From assembly GCA_020024395.1 (NCBI GenBank), contig JAHHTV010000070.1, forward strand, positions 1-7,623: a stretch of 7,623 nt of DNA. The letters run 5' to 3'. Source of the stretch: Anaerotignum sp. Lineage in GTDB: Bacteria > Bacillota > Clostridia > Lachnospirales > Anaerotignaceae. Both the position numbers and the translations under genes were made by a program. The notes below the pieces were generated by a model, which was not told where the DNA came from, made no database searches, and worked only from the letters and a program-made list of their open reading frames with translations. Of the stretch, positions 5,916-7,623 are shown piece after piece; the stretch's first letter is position 1; each line of letters starts with the position of its first letter.

Positions 5916-7453
5916 AACCGATAAGTATTATCTGTGGTGCTGTGATTGGACTTCTTTTGGGGCTTGTTGCGGGAATTTTTTACAGAAAACGTATTGCAGA
6001 AGCGAAAATGGGCGTAGCGGAAGAACGTGCAAATAAAATCGTGGAAGATGCAGTAAAAGATGCAGAGGCAAGAAAAAAAGAAATCCTTTTGGAAGCAAAG
6101 GAAGACAGCATCAAAACAAAAAATGAATTGGAAAAAGAAGTGCGTGACAGAAGAAATGAACTGCAAAGAAATGAAAGACGTTTGTTCCAAAAAGAAGAAA
6201 CATTGGACAGAAAAACAGAGTCTTTGGAACGCAAAGAAGAACAGATGTCTAAAAAATTGGAAGATTTGGACAAAAGAACAGAAGAAGTCAAAGAATTACA
6301 TGACCAACAATTACAAGAATTGGAACGTATTTCTGGTTTGACAACAGAAGAAGCCAAAAATCAGATTTTGACAATGGTGGAAACAGATGTCAAACACGAA
6401 GCAACATTGCTGATTAAAGAAGTGGAAAGTAAAGCAAAAATGGAAGCAGACAGACGTTCCAGAGAAATTGTTGCAAATGCCATACAAAGATGTGCCGTAG
6501 ACCATGTGGCAGAAACAACTGTGTCTGTTGTGCAACTGCCAAATGACGAAATGAAAGGTCGTATCATTGGTCGTGAAGGTAGAAATATTCGTGCCTTAGA
6601 AACATTGACAGGCATTGATTTGATTATTGATGATACACCAGAAGCGGTGATATTGTCCGGTTTTGACCCTATCCGCAGAGAAATTGCGAGAATTGCACTG
6701 GAAAAACTCATTGTGGACGGGCGTGTACATCCTTCTCGTATTGAAGAAATGGTGGAAAAAGCCAGAAAAGAAGTGGAAGTTATCATTCGAGATGAAGGGG
6801 AGTCTGCAACATTTGATACAGGTGTAAATGGATTACACCCAGAATTGGTACGTTTGCTTGGTAAATTGAAATACAGAACAAGCTACGGACAAAATGTGTT
6901 GAAACATTCTATTGAAGTTTCTCATTTGGCAGGTTTGATGGCGTCTGAATTGGGCGTTGATGTGAATTTGGCAAAACGTGCAGGTTTACTCCATGATATT
7001 GGTAAAAGCGTTGACCATGAAATGGAAGGTTCTCATGTCAGCATTGGTGTGGGACTTTTGAAGCGTTATAAAGAAAATCCAGTGGTGATAAATGCGGTGG
7101 AAGCACATCATGGTGATGTAGAACCACAAAGTATCATTGCTGTTTTGGTACAAGCCGCAGATGCAATTTCTGCCGCAAGACCTGGTGCAAGACGAGAAAC
7201 TTTGGAATCTTATATCAAACGTCTGCAAAAATTGGAAGAAATTGCAGATAATTTCAAAGGCGTTGAAAAATCTTTTGCAATTCAGGCTGGTCGTGAATTG
7301 CGTATTGTGGTATTGCCAGAAGATGTAAATGACGAAGGTATGACATTGCTTGCAAGAGATATTGCAAAGAAAATAGAAGAAGAATTGGAATATCCTGGTC
7401 AAATCAAAGTCAACTTAATTCGAGAAACAAGAGCAATCGATTATGCAAAATAA
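5903..7453 (+). CDS. rny: Ribonuclease Y
   Basis: RNase Y is the membrane-anchored endoribonuclease that begins decay of many mRNAs in Firmicutes. Coordinates run from GTG 5903 (516 residues), the only conventional start covering the whole anchor. The Shine-Dalgarno instead points to ATA 5912 (513 residues; B. subtilis has 520). Numbering from GTG: transmembrane anchor about 5-27, charged coiled coil about 30-200, KH RNA-binding domain about 205-290 with the GxxG loop IIGREGRN (Gly223-Gly226), HD phosphohydrolase domain about 325-425 with His335, the catalytic His364-Asp365 pair (GLLHDIGKS) and HHGD at 402-405, then the usual C-terminal region ending [10 protein letters not shown]. All domains are complete and undamaged. 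It has its own strong promoter and ends at a hairpin, so it appears to be transcribed alone. Identity is near certain; only the start is in doubt. Confidence 0.97.
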   Translation: MFFIEPISIICGAVIGLLLGLVAGIFYRKRIAEAKMGVAEERANKIVEDAVKDAEARKKEILLEAKEDSIKTKNELEKEVRDRRNELQRNERRLFQKEETLDRKTESLERKEEQMSKKLEDLDKRTEEVKELHDQQLQELERISGLTTEEAKNQILTMVETDVKHEATLLIKEVESKAKMEADRRSREIVANAIQRCAVDHVAETTVSVVQLPNDEMKGRIIGREGRNIRALETLTGIDLIIDDTPEAVILSGFDPIRREIARIALEKLIVDGRVHPSRIEEMVEKARKEVEVIIRDEGESATFDTGVNGLHPELVRLLGKLKYRTSYGQNVLKHSIEVSHLAGLMASELGVDVNLAKRAGLLHDIGKSVDHEMEGSHVSIGVGLLKRYKENPVVINAVEAHHGDVEPQSIIAVLVQAADAISAARPGARRETLESYIKRLQKLEEIADNFKGVEKSFAIQAGRELRIVVLPEDVNDEGMTLLARDIAKKIEEELEYPGQIKVNLIRETRAIDYAK

Positions 7454-7481
7454 AAGTAACGTATATCCATAAGAAAATAAC

Positions 7482-7521
7482 AGAGGAGAATTTTTTGATT
7501 TTTCAAAAAATTCTCCTCTTT
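7482..7521 (+). terminator. Long perfect hairpin after rny, probable terminator
   Basis: A 17-bp perfect stem (7482-7498 with 7503-7519) closes a TTTT loop 28 nt after the rny stop. The outer half is GC-mixed (AGAGGAGAA/TTCTCCTCT) and the inner half is A6/T6. Only a short TTT follows the stem, so the run of U expected of an intrinsic terminator is weak. Confidence 0.6.
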
Positions 7522-7559
7522 GAAAATGGAAACGTTTTTTGTGAAAAGGAGTTTTGGCT

Positions 7560-7623
7560 ATGGCAGAATTAAAAGCATTTTCTTTTCGATATGGCACACA
7601 AGATGGTTCTATGATGTGGTATC
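7560..7623 (+). CDS. Start of an unrecognised gene (truncated by window end)
   Basis: An ATG at 7560, preceded by AAGGAG at 7546-7551 with 8 nt spacing, opens a frame that remains open for 21 codons to the end of the window (MAELKAFSFRYGTQDG, then SMMWY). The strong ribosome binding site and its position after a hairpin support a real gene. There is no signal peptide in the visible part. Too little is present to name a family, and I do not recognise it. No clear promoter is visible in the short gap after the hairpin. Confidence 0.6.
   Translation, partial: MAELKAFSFRYGTQDGSMMWY

Noticed and set aside
6361..6786. Minus-strand open frames inside rny (also 5813-6190 and 6986-7402)
   Set aside because: They are shadows of the RNase Y coding sequence. 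Compositions are low-complexity (Phe/Cys or Ser/Ile-rich) with no start signals.

Overview
The window is AT-rich, chromosomal, gene-dense bacterial DNA. Strong AGGAGG-type ribosome binding sites, heavy TTG leucine use, an RNase Y gene and an M23 protein beside an RNase E/G gene all point to a low-GC Firmicute. The class Clostridia fits best, and the RNase Y N-terminus resembles Lachnospiraceae proteins as I remember them; no 16S or other decisive marker is present. I see no insertion sequence, phage gene, CRISPR array, tRNA or rRNA.

Layout. Positions 1-838 (minus strand, 3' end outside the window) encode a lipoprotein with a TlpA-like thioredoxin fold. It is divergent, across a 229-bp promoter region, from an OmpR-type response regulator (1068-1751). 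The regulator overlaps its sensor histidine kinase (1735-3261) by 17 nt, and a good intrinsic terminator closes this pair. Next comes an M23 (LytM) metallopeptidase of the membrane-anchored SpoIVFA/SpoIIQ-like kind, split into two reading frames at 3745: membrane anchor and linker at 3379-3747, catalytic domain at 3749-4240. RNase G/E (4286-5719) follows 45 nt later, probably in the same transcript. A near-consensus SigA promoter (TTGACA, 17 bp, TACAAT) then drives the RNase Y gene rny (to 7453), which ends at a long perfect hairpin. The first 21 codons of an unrecognised gene begin at 7560.

How the genes fit together. The left third is a cell-surface module: a signalling pair plus a divergent lipoprotein whose thioredoxin-like domain has lost both CXXC cysteines. 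The right half places two unrelated endoribonucleases side by side, RNase G/E and RNase Y, under apparently separate promoters.

The points most worth a second look are the redox-dead thioredoxin motif, the +1 break in the M23 gene at a CCC-TAG site, and the apparent ATA initiation codon of rny. That ATA overlaps the stop codon of a short leader ORF as ATAG. I do not see a clearly new multi-gene system. The unusual features are at the level of single genes and translation signals.
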